This document shows, piece after piece, positions 44,217-55,744 of a DNA stretch of 64,000 nt. Below the pieces are notes generated by a model, which was not told the origin of the DNA, did no database searches, and was given only the letters and a program-made list of their open reading frames with translations. The DNA is from Ascochyta rabiei (taxonomy: Eukaryota > Ascomycota > Dothideomycetes > Pleosporales > Didymellaceae): positions 558,001 through 622,000 of the forward strand of contig NC_082421.1 of NCBI RefSeq assembly GCF_004011695.2. Direction: 5' to 3'. Made by a program: the position numbers and the translations under genes. Within the stretch, counting starts at the first letter, position 1. Every line of letters starts with the position of its first letter.

Positions 44217-45007
44217 TATGGCTGCTGCTGCTCTTCTCTGTCCCCCCTTCGTCTCCAGCACTGCCCATCCATTCACTGCCATGCACGCAAGCGTGGCGGG
44301 AATGCTGGGGAAAACAGGTCCTAAAAAACCCACCCTGTTGGGATCCCCGATCGGCCGCAGTGCACCTCGTCCTTTGCCATGCCCGAGCAAGACTCCATGT
44401 GGTCAGACGTCTGCGGTTGAGACTGTCTTACCATGTTTGTGGATGCCGTAGATGCTGTGGATGCTGTGCATGGCCGGCTGCATCGTGTTCTGCTCTCCTG
44501 TAGGCGCCCTCCCCTCGCCCTGGCCAGCTGCCCATCATCATTCCACGGCGTACTATGTCAAGCCGTCTGCCATGCACCCACCCAACCACGGGCAGTCCAC
44601 GTCACGACGCTGCAGCACCACCGCGCCGCAGCACCAGTGCACACGGTAAATGGGCCCGCTCGTTGATCAAGCCGAAACCAGCAAGACCGGCGCCAGCTTC
44701 GACGGTGCGATAACGATAGGGCGCTTTTTCCTATCGCTCGTGGCCAATGGCGGCGTGGCGCTGCCCCCGCTCTATCCCGGCCAACGGCATGTCGTAATCC
44801 CAGAGGGAGGAAGGGGGGCTGACATTGGACAACGTACATGCAATAATACCTAGTACTATGAATGCGCATGCTATAGTAGTACATGCAGTACCTAGTAGAG
44901 AGCCGAACTGTTGAGGATGCCCGCCTGCTGCCGAGTGGAAACCGGATGCTCTATGCCCGTCCCCTTCCGCTGCACTTGTCAGCGCTCATCTCTTTGTTCG
45001 AGCCGCT

Positions 45008-45062
45008 GCCCCCAGAGGAGTGTGCAAATTGCCCCCAGAGGAGTGTACAATTTGCCCCCTGA
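45008..45062. repeat. 23-bp tandem duplication
   Basis: Two near-identical 23-bp copies begin at 45008 and 45031 (GCCCCCAGAGGAGTGT, then a variable AT-rich tail), with a truncated third start at 45054. Confidence 0.85.
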
Positions 45063-45801
45063 GTGCTGCAGGCGGTTGACTCGAGCTGTCTCCAACGGCA
45101 CCGCAGCATACCAACGGCAGCCTGCGCGCTTTGGGCAACGGGCCTAGGCCTTGCGAGCTGTATGAGATGCTTCTGTTTCCACACGTGCAAATCCGTAGTC
45201 CACGGCTGGGCTACAAAGCAAACCCGTTAGGACGTCCGCTTAATCTCCTGGTGCACTGAGATCATGATTGCGTAGACTCTGCCATTTCGCGGCTTTCGTC
45301 CGCCGCTGGCTTTGCTTTGCACGCGAATCCAGCACACGCTACCGCGCCACGCTCTGCACAGAGGCATTTGTATAAAGCAGCAGGCGAGAGACGACACGAC
45401 ACGAGACGAGACGACCATGGAGCTGCTGTTCTGAATCTGCATCAGCTCTGCTTGACGGAACAATGGCACCCTAGCCCACCGCCACCTCTGGGAGCACAAC
45501 GCTCCCACTCGCCCCTCACTAGCACCATGTGGACACACAGTACGCAGCCGAGCTGGCTGTGCTTTCTCTCCAAGACCACTGTCATCCAATTGTGCTGTGC
45601 ATACCATCATAGTAAGCCATGGTAAGGCGACAACAACTCGTCCAGCACGGTGTATTCGGTCTGGTTGGTCGCCTCGCTGCTTCGCCACACCCGTTTCAGA
45701 TGCATGCGTGCGGGTACCGGTGTGTCCGCGCCCACCCCTCCTTCAGGCCTTCCGCGACCTGGCTCGGACGCCGTGTGCTACCCAAACGAGACCGACAACG
45801 A

Positions 45802-45860
45802 GGTGCAGCTGTCAAAACATGACGCCAACGAGATGCAGCTGTCAAAACATGACGTCTGTG
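45802..45860. repeat. 30-bp tandem duplication with CRE-like half sites
   Basis: The 20-mer GCAGCTGTCAAAACATGACG occurs at 45805 and again at 45835, each ending in TGACG, a bZIP/CRE half site, and each containing CAGCTG. Confidence 0.8.
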
Positions 45861-46581
45861 CCTGAGCGTGGCGTCCCGACGGCATTGCCTATTGTGTCCG
45901 CTGTGACAGCGCCTGGAGACGGAGTCTCAGGTCAAGATTAGCATCATCGATCTGCAAGTGTTGCTGTGGGGCATGGCGGCCGCCAGTGGGGACTGCAGAA
46001 AATTGCGCATACGCGTCCTTGTACCTGCATCTGTCTCAAGCGCGCCGACATGGCTCGCCGGCGTCTGTTTCCGCTACAGAGCTTCCCGCAAGGTTATGAT
46101 GGACCGACTACGCTCGCGCGCTCGCAGCAGCAACACCAGCAGCAGCATGTCAGGACAGCATCCATCGTGGCATGGCCACTCTGGAATTCTGAGACGCTCT
46201 TGGCGAGCCAGCAGGGTGGAGCGCAGCAGAACTCGGGCCAAGAATGCCACAATCGTGAAACTGGCCTAGCCTCAGGGGTCGTCTTCGACTTCGCTGATCC
46301 GCCTTGAGGATGCTTGATCAACCTCTCTCCTTCACTCAGGCTGCTTCACTGCTGTTTCCACTGTGCATTTTCTGTTTTATAAGTCACTCTTTACATCCTA
46401 TTCTACCACGCTTCTTGCTCCCAGCGCCGTTCGCTGTTGCCTCACGCTCTTTCACCGCTGTCTGTGCCTTTCACACTCCATATACACCTTCTGACCGCTA
46501 AAAGCTCGGCGCCTCGACACCAAGCTCTGCCAACACCTGCCACTTTTCTTGGATACTTTCCTCGGTCAGATAGCCATCACT

Positions 46582-48247
46582 ATGCGGGGCCTCTTCGCTG
46601 CGACCACGCTGCTCGCCGGTGTGCACGCCGCCGTCGATCCCATTGTTATCAAGGTACGCAGTTCCACGACAGCAGCAGGGCCTCATGCAGGGTCCTAACA
46701 CCGACTAGGGTTCTAAGTTCTTCTACAAAAACAATGGCACGCAGTTCTTCATGAAGGGTGTTGCTTATCAGCAGGAAGTCAACTCCAACACCACATCCAC
46801 CAATGCCGACGACATCGACATCACCGACCCGCTCGCCGACAGCACGGCCTGTAAGCGCGACATCGAGTACCTGAAGAAGCTCAACACCAACACAATCCGT
46901 GTCTACGCCATCGACCCCAAAAAGGACCACAAGGACTGCATGAACGCGCTCGCTGACGCCGGCATCTACGTCGTTGCTGATCTGTCTGAGCCTGGCAACT
47001 CTATCAACCGTGACGATGCCGAATGGACCACTACCCTCTACTCCCGCTACACCAGTGTCATCGACGAGCTGATGCAGTACGACAACACGCTTGGTTTCTT
47101 CGCCGGTAACGAGGTCTCTAACCAGCCCAACAACACTCTGGCTTCTGCTTTCGTCAAGGCTGCTGTCCGTGACAGCAAGGCCTACATCAAGAGCAAAAAG
47201 TACCGCTCCGTCGGTGTCGGTTACGCTACCAACGACGACGCCGACATCCGTGAGAACCTTGCCAACTTCTTCGACTGCGGGAACAGCGATGAAGCCATCG
47301 ACTTCTGGGGCTACAACATCTACTCGTGGTGCGGTGACTCTTCGTTCAAAGAATCCGGCTTCGACGTCCGCACCAAGGAGTTCGAGAAGTACAACGTTCC
47401 CGTCTTCTTCGCCGAGTACGGTTGCAACACGCCTCGTCCCCGTCTGTTCACCGAGGTTGGTGCGCTTTACGGCGACGAGATGACCGGCGTCTGGTCTGGT
47501 GGTATCGTCTACATGTACTTCGAGGAGGCCAACGAGTTCGGTCTTGCTACCGTCAAGGATGGCAAGGTCACCACCAACAAGGACTTCGACAACCTCTCCA
47601 AGGAGATCGCCAAGGCCACTCCCAGCGGTGTCAAGATGGCCGACTACAAGCCTTCCAACACCGCCGCTGCCACTTGCCCCAAGGTCACTCCCGGTACCTG
47701 GGAGGCTGAGTCTTCCCCTCTCCCTCCTACCGCCAACGCCCAGCTTTGCAGCTGCATGATGGACACGCTCAGCTGCGTTGTCGCTGACAAGACCGATGAG
47801 GACGACTTTGGCGACATGTTCGGCTTTGTCTGCGGTCTCAAGGATGGTCAGTACTGCGCTGGCATCAACCGCAACATCACTGCTGGCGCGTACGGTTCCT
47901 ACGGCATGTGCTCTGCCAAGGAGCAGCTGTCCTTTGCTGTCAACGCCTACGCCAAGGCTGTTTCTGGCGGCTGTGCTTTCAAGGGCAAGGCCACCACCAA
48001 GTCTGCCACTGCTTCCCCCACTGCTTCTGGCTGCTCCGACCTTCTCAAGGAGGTCGGTGCTGCCGGTACTGGTTCCGTCACCTCTGCTCCTCAGGCCTCT
48101 GGCTCTGGCTCTGGCTCCGGCTCCGGCTCTGGCTCCAACTCTACCGGCGCTGCCTCTGGCCTCATCGTCCCCAGCCTCAACTCGGGTGCCATGGGCTTGT
48201 ACCTTCTCGGCGCAGTCGCCTCCGGCATGGCTATGATCCTGTTGTAG
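46582..48247 (+). CDS. GH72 1,3-beta-glucanosyltransferase, GPI-anchored (Gel/Gas family)
   Basis: Cell-surface enzyme that cleaves beta-1,3-glucan and transfers the new end to another chain, elongating wall glucan. 536 aa in two exons, 46582-46653 and 46709-48247, with a 55-nt intron in phase 0. Signal peptide MRGLFAATTLLAGVHA. The GH72 domain runs about 20-330 with the two catalytic glutamates Glu159 (FFAGNEVSNQP) and Glu260 (FFAEYGCNT). A Cys-rich X8/CBM43 domain follows (CSCMMDTLSCV to VSGGC). Next are a Ser/Thr linker with an (SG)n run, and a hydrophobic GPI tail (GLYLLGAVASGMAMILL). It is divergent from FKS1. The presence of X8 places it with the Gas1/Gas2-type subfamily. Confidence 0.96.
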
Positions 48248-48613
48248 GGGACTGGCGCAGCCGTGGAGGTGATTCGAAAACTTTTTCCTTCCTGCGTGTT
48301 TCGCAATAGAGTCGAGACGGTGGATATTCCCCTATGTCCGAAAAGCGCTCGGTGGTGGACACTAGAACTGTGAATACGAGCTGCTGCGTGTAATTTTCTC
48401 TTTCCAATGTACACTGAAATGAAAAACCAAAAACATGGCATAATCTCTCCTATCTCAAGCCCCGTGCTCACGTGTCGCTTCATCATCGCCCACGATCACC
48501 TCGCTTCCCGCACCTCCTCGCTTACCTCGCCAGTCAGGCGCGAGAATCGCTTTGTGTGACACGGGGTGTGTGCGAGCACTGTCTGCCCCTTTTCGAATGG
48601 ATGCGCGAATCCA

Positions 48614-48676
48614 TGCATACATACAGCATACATACAGCATACATACAGCATACATACAGCATATATACATACATAG
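48614..48676. repeat. 11-bp minisatellite AGCATACATAC
   Basis: Four to five tandem copies of AGCATACATAC, ending in a degenerate TATATACATACATA. Confidence 0.93.
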
Positions 48677-48780
48677 AGGAATGAATTAGCGAACAGACGA
48701 CCCCACGGACAATGGACGAAGTAACTGATCTGCGTGGACCGGTGTATATAGCGGGCGGGTATTTGCGAACTAGATTCATA

Positions 48781-48896
48781 GAGTGAAGTGAAGTGGAGTG
48801 GAGTGAAGTGAAGTGAAGTAAAGTGAAGTGGAGTGGAGTAAAGTGGAGTGAAGTAAAGCAAAGTGGAGTGAGTGAAGTGAAGTGAAGTGAATCAAA
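48781..48896. repeat. Pentanucleotide array GTGAA/GTGGA
   Basis: About 23 tandem pentamers mixing GTGAA, GTGGA and GTAAA, with one four-base slip near the end. Confidence 0.93.
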
Positions 48897-48918
48897 CTAC
48901 ATCGTAGTGGATTGTGCA

Positions 48919-49010
48919 GTCACGCATCGTGTCATATCGTATCGTGTCATATTGTATCGTATCATATCGTATCATATCATATCACACCACACCGCACCAC
49001 ACCGCACCAA
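48919..49010. repeat. CATATCGTAT-like simple repeat
   Basis: Irregular pentamer repeats (CGTAT, CATAT, CGTGT) shade into CACAC/CGCAC units. Confidence 0.85.
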
Positions 49011-49154
49011 GTCCCAACAACCCAAACCACATACCCATCCATCCACGCACCTCTCCGTGCCGAAACCCCCCACAGTGCGCTGCGGCGAGAAGCAGCGGAG
49101 AGACAGAGGCGCGGGGCGCGGATTGCGGCCGGTGTGTTGTGTTGTGTTGTGCTG

Positions 49155-49728
49155 GGGGCGAGAAGGGAGAGGAGGGGAAGTGTGCAGATGGAGCGTGCTA
49201 GATAGTCTGTTAGGGTTGTGTAGGATCCAGAGACGTGATGGTAGACTGTGTAGATGTATTATCTAGGTAGGGATATAGGGATATTAATATGCTAGAGATT
49301 ATGTAGTTATTTACGCATAAGACTATTACTAGAGGTTTGCTGGTTTAGGGGGCAAGAAGGGAAAGGAGGGGAAGTGTGCAGATGGAGCGTGCTAGATAGT
49401 CTGTTAGGGTTGTGTAGGAGCCAGAGACGTGATGGTAGACTGTGTAGATGTATTATCTAAGTAGGGATATAGGGATGTTGATATGCTAGAGATTATGTAG
49501 TTATTTACGCATAAGACTATTACTAGAGGTTTGCTGGTTTAGGGGGCAAGAAGGGAAAGGAGGGGAAGTGTGCAGATGGAGCGTGCTAGATGGTCTGTTG
49601 GGGTTGTGTAGGAGGTGCAGAGACGTGATGGTAGACTGTGTAGCTGTATCATCTAAGTAGGGATATATGGATGTTGATATGCTAGGGACTAAGTTATTTA
49701 CGTATAAGAGTATTAGTAGAGGTTACAT
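49155..49728. repeat. 194-bp tandem repeat array, about 2.9 copies
   Basis: The marker GTGTGCAGATGGAGCGTGCT recurs near 49180, 49374 and 49568, giving a period of 194 bp. Copies 1 and 2 are nearly identical. Copy 3 carries substitutions and a deletion near its end. The unit is A/T-rich compared with flanking genes and has no long open frame. Confidence 0.95.
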
Positions 49729-49890
49729 CTATGAAGAGTTGTGGGATGACTAGAGGTAGGTGTGTTTTGTTGCTTGTAGAGATATTCCACAGCGTTGTTA
49801 GCGCTCTGAAGAAAGACTATTTCATTGGCGTGAGGTTGTGTCGAGCTAGGTCGCTCCCACTCGCGAGAGGGGAGGAACTGTCCGTCCGCG

Positions 49891-52850
49891 TTAATACCGC
49901 TCGATCAGCCACTCGCGCCTCTCCGCCTCGTTCAGCTTGTCTAGCATGGCCTGTTCGTGGTACTTCATCGTGATGTAGTCTTTCATGATCGCCGGCTCAA
50001 GGGCTTCTTTCAGCGCGGCGTCTGCTTCCAGCGCTCTTAATGCGTCCTGGAAAGACGGCGGCAGCTGCCGCGTGATTCCGTACTGAGCGCGCCCTTGTTC
50101 GTCGAGCGTCGATGGGTTGACGGGAACGTCGAGTTCCTTGTATCCGGGCTCGCTCTGACTCTGTCGTTGCTGGACGTCTTCGAGTCCTACTCCTCCATGC
50201 TCCGTCGCTCCTGCCACGGTCTGATCGTAGCCCGGCCCAGGAGCTGGAGCAGAAGATAAGCCCAGCATTCCCGCAGCAACGATGCCGGCCATGGCGATGT
50301 ACATGTGCGCAAGGCCGTCGATGCATCTGATCTCCCAGCGTCCATCGTCGACACGTCGTAGCGGACACTCTCTGTTCTGGGTTCCCCAACTTACCCATGT
50401 ACCGCCCGTCCACTGGTCGTCGACCACACGCCCGTAGCTCTGTGCATCAGGCATCATCAGCGCGCACAGAGCAGGGAGGTGCTTCAGTACGCCCCCAACG
50501 AAAAACGCCTTATCGTGAGCAGGCGGTTGCAACGAGATATGAGCGTGCGCCGCACTGCCTGCACAGTCGTCGCCAAACGGCTTCGGATGAAGTGTCGCTC
50601 GCAGACCATGTAGAGCTGCGATCTGAGCAATGACTTGCCTCGCCTGAATAAGATTGTCTATGGCAAGCAGAGGTGGAGCAGGCGGGAGGATGAACTCGTA
50701 CTGCCCTGCTCCCGACTCGGCGTGGAATTGCTGCAGGTCAATACCCATGTCTGAGAGGGAGGTGGCGATTTCAGCAAGCATGGGAGTTTGGAGCCATTGT
50801 GTTGGTGTGAGAGTGGACCACGCGTGCACACTAGTGACAGGTGCAAACGTAGGCTGGGTCGCTTGTGAGTTGAAGGGGTTGAGTGGTTTGTCATGGGAGA
50901 GAAACGTGACTTCTATTTCAAAGCCGACTTGTAGGGTCGTGTCGTGTCTGTATTGTAGCTCACTGATTAGTGTTTCGAGATGGTTCCGTGGACATGAGGG
51001 GAGTGGAGAGCCGTCTTCGGTGCGCCAGTAGCTCAGCACAGTGGCAGCCTTGAGAGGGTCCTTGTCGTGTGCTCGACGTAGAGAGCGTAGATCCGGCTCA
51101 ATGTAGATCTGCCCCTTGGTGTTGACCACAGGCGTCAATTTGTCGTTCTGTAATGTGCCAGTGTTACCTTGTGATATGCCGATGCGCTGCCCTTCATAGA
51201 CAATACGTGTAAATTCTTTGACGGGAAGGATTCGGACCCGCATTGTCGCCATGTAGTCCAGCCATTGAACGTACACGAACCTGATGTCCGGATTCTGTCT
51301 TATGAACGCATCGAAGCGAGCAACATCATACAAACGTGAAGTTTTGGCCGGCGGCGAGAACAGGGGCGGATCGTAAGGACTGGCAGATCGCTGACCATCT
51401 GAATCTGGACGTGCTGCGACGTCTCTTCTCGGTGGGGAAGTCATCGGAATGGAGACTGGTTGAGGCTCTTGACCGCTTTTGGAGTTGTACGTCAGTTGCT
51501 TGGGCACTTCTTGTGGAATTTCGTTAAATATGGCCTCGTAACGCAGGTCGTAGAGCGCGTTCGAGTTATTGAAAAGGATATCCTTGGTCATTCCGATTGC
51601 ATGTTGAGGAGTAAGATCTTCCTTCTCGACGTATTCGATGAGTAACTGTATAGATTGGTTAACAAACTTCGGTGGTTGGGCTTTTTGTATCCACATACCT
51701 CGAGCCACACCTCGCGGAACTGCTTGTTCGCCAGCCAAAAGGTTTCAGGAAACCAGTGACCATCGCTAGAGTAGAGCAGTTTGCTACCTGGCACCAACTC
51801 CAGTGCTTGACGTAAAATGGCCCTCTGTCCATCTCGACTGACCATTGGGAAGACTTCGCCGATGTCAAGGTAGACGTGCTTGTAGACTGTCGCGAGGTAG
51901 CCAGCCTCACGAGTATAGGGGTAAGCTGAGTGAAGGATGACAAATGGTATGTTCGTGTAGTTCTCGATGAGTGGCTGGAGAAATGCCGGGTTTGACAAGC
52001 TCAGATCGATGTCATTATCACCAAGTCCGGTATGCAACTGCAAAGGCTTGGATAAGCTATCCGAGCGAGACAGGCCGTCTGAAAGTATCTCCAAAGTCCT
52101 CAAAATCAGATAGTCATTGAGCGGCTTTCGTTCGATCCTGAAACTGCGCTTTCGAACGCAGTTCTTAACGTAGCGTTCGAATGGGTACCCAACTGCTTTC
52201 GCAGCACGTTCGTAGTCCTCTTCAACATCCAATCCCGTCCTGTAGCAAACGACAGTCTTGAAAGCGACTACTTCTGGATCTTCGATGGCTTCCTGGATCT
52301 CGCGCTCAAAGTCGTCCATGAAACTAACCCAGGTCTCGGTATAGAAACTGGTCTTTCCCAAATCGTCTTCATCTGCATCTTTCACAATGGCTTCCATCAG
52401 ACGCTCAGCAACAGTCTCGATGCGTACAATGCGCTTGCACGGAGCATCCGTGTATCGGTCATGCCAGTCATACGGATGCACCTTCCCGGGACCGGCGAGG
52501 CCGTCGTCGATCAGTAGAGTAGAAACGCCTTCGAAACAGCGCTGGTTGAAGCGTTCGGGGTCGGAGCGAAGCCATTCCTCCCTTTGTTCGAGGATGTCTC
52601 CCCAAACGGCCTTGTCGTCCAGCTCGTACAGCTCCCGTAGTTGCTTTGCCGCTCTGAGGTGGGCCAATGATTTGAATGTATCTCTTAGAGCCCGACCCTG
52701 CGCTTCCGAGGTTATGGATTCGAAGGGGATCGTATCTGCATGCGCTGGCAGAATAAGGTTGTGGGCATGGTTGTCGATTATGGGAAAGTGGAGCGCAACA
52801 TGTCGCAGTTGCTCGATGGTGGGTTCGGGCGGGGGAGCGTTACGCTCCAT
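49891..52850 (-). CDS. fluG: FluG-like protein: amidohydrolase plus glutamine-synthetase domain
   Basis: Two-domain protein known in Aspergillus for producing an extracellular signal that triggers conidiation. 968 aa in two exons, 52850-51699 and 51645-49891 (53-nt intron, phase 0). The N-terminal amidohydrolase has the metal-binding FPIIDNHAHNL near residue 25, LQLHTGLGDNDIDLS, FVILHSAYPYTREAGYLA and LYSSDGHWFPE. The C-terminal glutamine-synthetase-type half has GFEIEVTFL, AESGAGQYEFILPP, AGSAAHAHISLQ, GTQNRECPLRR and RWEIRCIDGLAHMYIAMA. The linker has a Ser/Pro/Asp-rich insert (about 430-480), and a second low-complexity insert lies after LGLSSAPAPGPGYD, making it longer than I remember for Aspergillus FluG. 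Reaction and substrate remain unproven for the family. Confidence 0.92.
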
Positions 52851-53346
52851 CTCTTCCTCGTCTCTGGACCTAAACTCTCGGTATTCTCTCCCAAAACCGA
52901 TCTAGGTTCAGGTTTTGCAATTCCAGTAGACGAACGTAATACTCGCAGTATTCTTCTCCGTTTCGACCAACAGTCAAGTTTGTTGAGCAGGCTATTGACC
53001 GATGACGTCGCTCGTGTGGAAGGCTGGCCACACAACACAGAGTCTTGCAGCGGAAGCTTCTTACACAAACAACACTGGTGAATGAGACTGTCACGATCAG
53101 CTGAGCCTATACCAACGTAGGGTGGCTGGGATACGAGGGGCTGACAGCTAATGACAGCTGGGCTGAAGGTGGGGGTGGTGTTGACATCTAACTAGCTCAA
53201 GCTAAGCGTCTTGATACTGTTCATCACGAGATGAAATGCATACAGTTGCATGGACTTGATTTATTCGCTTGCTTGTGTAAAGGGTATACCGTCTGTTCAA
53301 CATTGTCGCCGAGCTCATCATACCGCACAGTCATGATCTTACACAC
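52851..53346. other. Intergenic: FluG 5' flank
   Basis: About 500 bp between two minus-strand genes. No gene or strong motif recognised. Confidence 0.4.
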
Positions 53347-55744
53347 TCATATCAGCCCTAGCCTCTTCATGGTCCCAACATGTGCCTTGCCATGCTTGCT
53401 TCCTCCAACACCAACATATATCCGCTTAGCACGTCCGATGAGATCACCTCGCCACGTGTGGAAGTGATTCTCGACTCGCGCAGCTACTTCATTACCCTCC
53501 ACTCTTGCCACAAGGTGGTACACCCAGATCAAGCGTCGGGCGCTGACGAAGCGGTTTTCCGTCAAAGGCCGAGTTATCGACGAATGCACAACAGCCTTGG
53601 TAAACAGAGGACCAATCGGGAGCGAGTTGGACATGAGATAGTTGTAAAGATAGTAAATGGATCGCCACACTTCGCGATGAGTGCGAGTTGTGTCCTGAGA
53701 ATAATGGTAGGCGAGCTGGTGCACCACCGCTACACGCTCCATCAAGGACAAGTCTTTGGTGGCGTTGCGAAAGGCGATGGGAACGGCGTTGTTGGCGATT
53801 GCACGGCTCAGTAGGTGATCGAACTGGCGAACGCCTGCAAGACCTGCAACTTCTCCCATCCTTGCTGGCAGCGCGTGGCCCATTCGGTCCAGAACGTTGA
53901 CCAGCTTCTCGCAAGCTTGTAACGTGTACGCTCTACTTTGCAACTGACTTTCCGACAGGTCGTCTGTCGGTGCGTGAAGGTCGTCGAGCTTCTCCACAAC
54001 GAGTGCCTCGAAGTTAATTCCAGTGGAGAGAGGGAGCTTCTGTTCTTCCATCGTCCGTATGCAACGCAACAGTAGGCTGAGTCCAGCGTGACGAGCAACA
54101 AGCGGCAAGGCCACATCCAGCAGCTTGCTGTATTCGTTGGGTTCTGCCTGGAGCCAAAGAAGCACATCTGCCAAGAGTGCTTGGAACCGGCGTGGTTTGT
54201 CGGTAGTGGATGGTACCTGATACTCGAGATCCTGATGTAGGAGTAATGCTCTGACAAGAATCTCAGGGGGTACCATAGCTGGCGCGTCATAAGATAACAA
54301 ACCCTGTGCAAGCGGGACCATGGCAGCCTTGAGCAGATCTTTGTGAACGCTTGCCTTGACATCGACTTGCTGGAGTAATTGTAACCATACGTTCATACGC
54401 CGCGATTTCAATGACTGTGCAGAATTACGCTTGCCTTTGGTCTGATTTGCGAAATGCAAAGTGACGGCAGGGACCTGGGCAAGCAATTGCTGGCGCGGCA
54501 TATAGAACAACGCACGCGCTGCACTTGCGAAGAGATCGGGCGTCTCAGCAACACTGTAGATTGTAGAGATGATGACCTCTTTGTTGCGTGCTGATGGAGC
54601 AAGATGTGACAAAAGCAGTCTGTTTGCAGCACCCTCCCTCAAGTTGGCTGCAAGTGCATACAGCAGTCGTGTGACAGAGCTGGATTCCTTCGATCTTTCC
54701 AAGGAACCTGCATCCCCAGTGTGCTTGAGAAGGCGCAGCAAAACAGCGTCATAAGCTTCCGTTGTTGAGCGCTCTCCCTCTGCTGCCGATTGAGCCAAGA
54801 CGCCATAGATTTGACGGACCAAAGATGATTTGCGGGCCTGTCTGGTCGTCGAAATGTCTTCCAGACAGTCCAAGAATCGGGTACAATCCTCTGCGCTCTG
54901 CAACAACTCCACGGACCGCAACAAACGACCCTTGTTTTCGAGCAGACTTTGAAGCACAGGTGTAGGGTTACATCCCAGATGGCGCATGTGCTGGAGCACC
55001 GCGGTGTAATATTTCCAGACGAGTGGGCTTGATGGCAAGCGCCCCGTGAAAGACTCCTTCACCAGCAGCGCACTGGGATTGTCTCCTGCAACCGCAAGCC
55101 TAGCCGTGAAGCTACTCAAGCCTATCTCGAGTTCATCGTCGCTGGTAGGGGCTTGCTTGGACGAGTGCGGACTGATGGCTTCCACTTCAACGTTGACATG
55201 TTGATCCGCAGTCTTTGTGAGGTACTGCGCCACAGATTGTGGGGTGAAGGAGTTTTGCGTGTCGCGATCGATCGAGCTCAAGTCGTTGGCTTGGCTTCGA
55301 GGCAGTAGGTCGCCGTACCGTGCGCCGTCCCAGGCTGAGGGAGCTGTGGTATGTTAGCAGCCGTACAACGTATCCAATTCTGAATCTACACCACATACGC
55401 GTATCTGATGCTGGCGCGTCCTTTGGTAGCGACGGCGGTTCGTATCTCCAAGCGTTCTGCGGTTGCGAGCGGTAGCCGAACAGCGCGTCGAGGCTCCAGG
55501 AGGTAGGAAGGCTGTCTTGTGGATAGAACCCAGCCGAGGCTGTCATGCGACGCTTCGCTGCCCTCCTCCGGGCTTCCAATGGCCCCGGGATGTTGCTGCC
55601 ATGACGCTTTTGACGTGGACAGGTGCCGTGGAAAAATGCATGGACGGCCAAGGACAGAACATGGTCGGGCACCCAGATGTGTTGGGGTGCAGGAGATTGG
55701 AGCGATTGCACTGCTCGCTGGCAGGCGATTTGCGGACGTCGCAT
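53347..55744 (-). CDS. Large alpha-helical protein, probably mitochondrial
   Basis: I model 780 aa in two exons, 55744-55399 and 55343-53347, with a 55-nt intron (GTATGT, CCACAG). The ATG at 55744 opens MRRPQIACQRAVQSLQSPAP, which is basic and presequence-like, and KRHGSNIPGPLEARRRAAKRR follows. The rest is nearly all helical, with Leu/Ala-rich pairs of helices (RFLDCLEDISTTRQARKSSL, ASVHKDLLKAAMVPLAQGLL, SYYLYN-like motifs near the end), reminiscent of PPR/TPR-type RNA-processing or translation factors of fungal mitochondria. The C-terminus (RFVSARRLIWVYHLVARVEG to RIYVGVGGSKHGKAHV) looks the most conserved. I do not recognise a specific family, and PPR consensus is too weak to call by eye. 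Confidence 0.72.

Larger units (their letters stand above)
43197..46581. promoter_or_regulatory. 3.4-kb divergent region between FKS1 and the GH72 gene
   Basis: This long non-coding interval holds both promoters. It contains simple repeats (44101-44216), a 23-bp tandem duplication (45008-45062) and a 30-bp duplication carrying TGACG motifs (45802-45860). A TATA-like TTTTATAAG at 46375-46383 lies about 200 bp before the GH72 ATG. Many short open frames are present on both strands, but none has protein-like features. Confidence 0.5.
48248..49890. other. Non-coding repeat island between the GH72 gene and FluG
   Basis: About 1.6 kb with no supported gene, holding in order an 11-bp minisatellite, a GTGAA/GTGGA array, a CATATCGTAT-like array that decays into CACACCGC, and a 194-bp tandem array. 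Both flanking genes end here (convergent 3' ends). Confidence 0.7.

Noticed and set aside
45227..45688. A 153-codon minus-strand frame in the FKS1-GH72 interval
   Set aside because: No domain, no ATG-proximal conservation and a mixed composition. The interval shows several such frames on both strands, as expected by chance in G/C-rich DNA.
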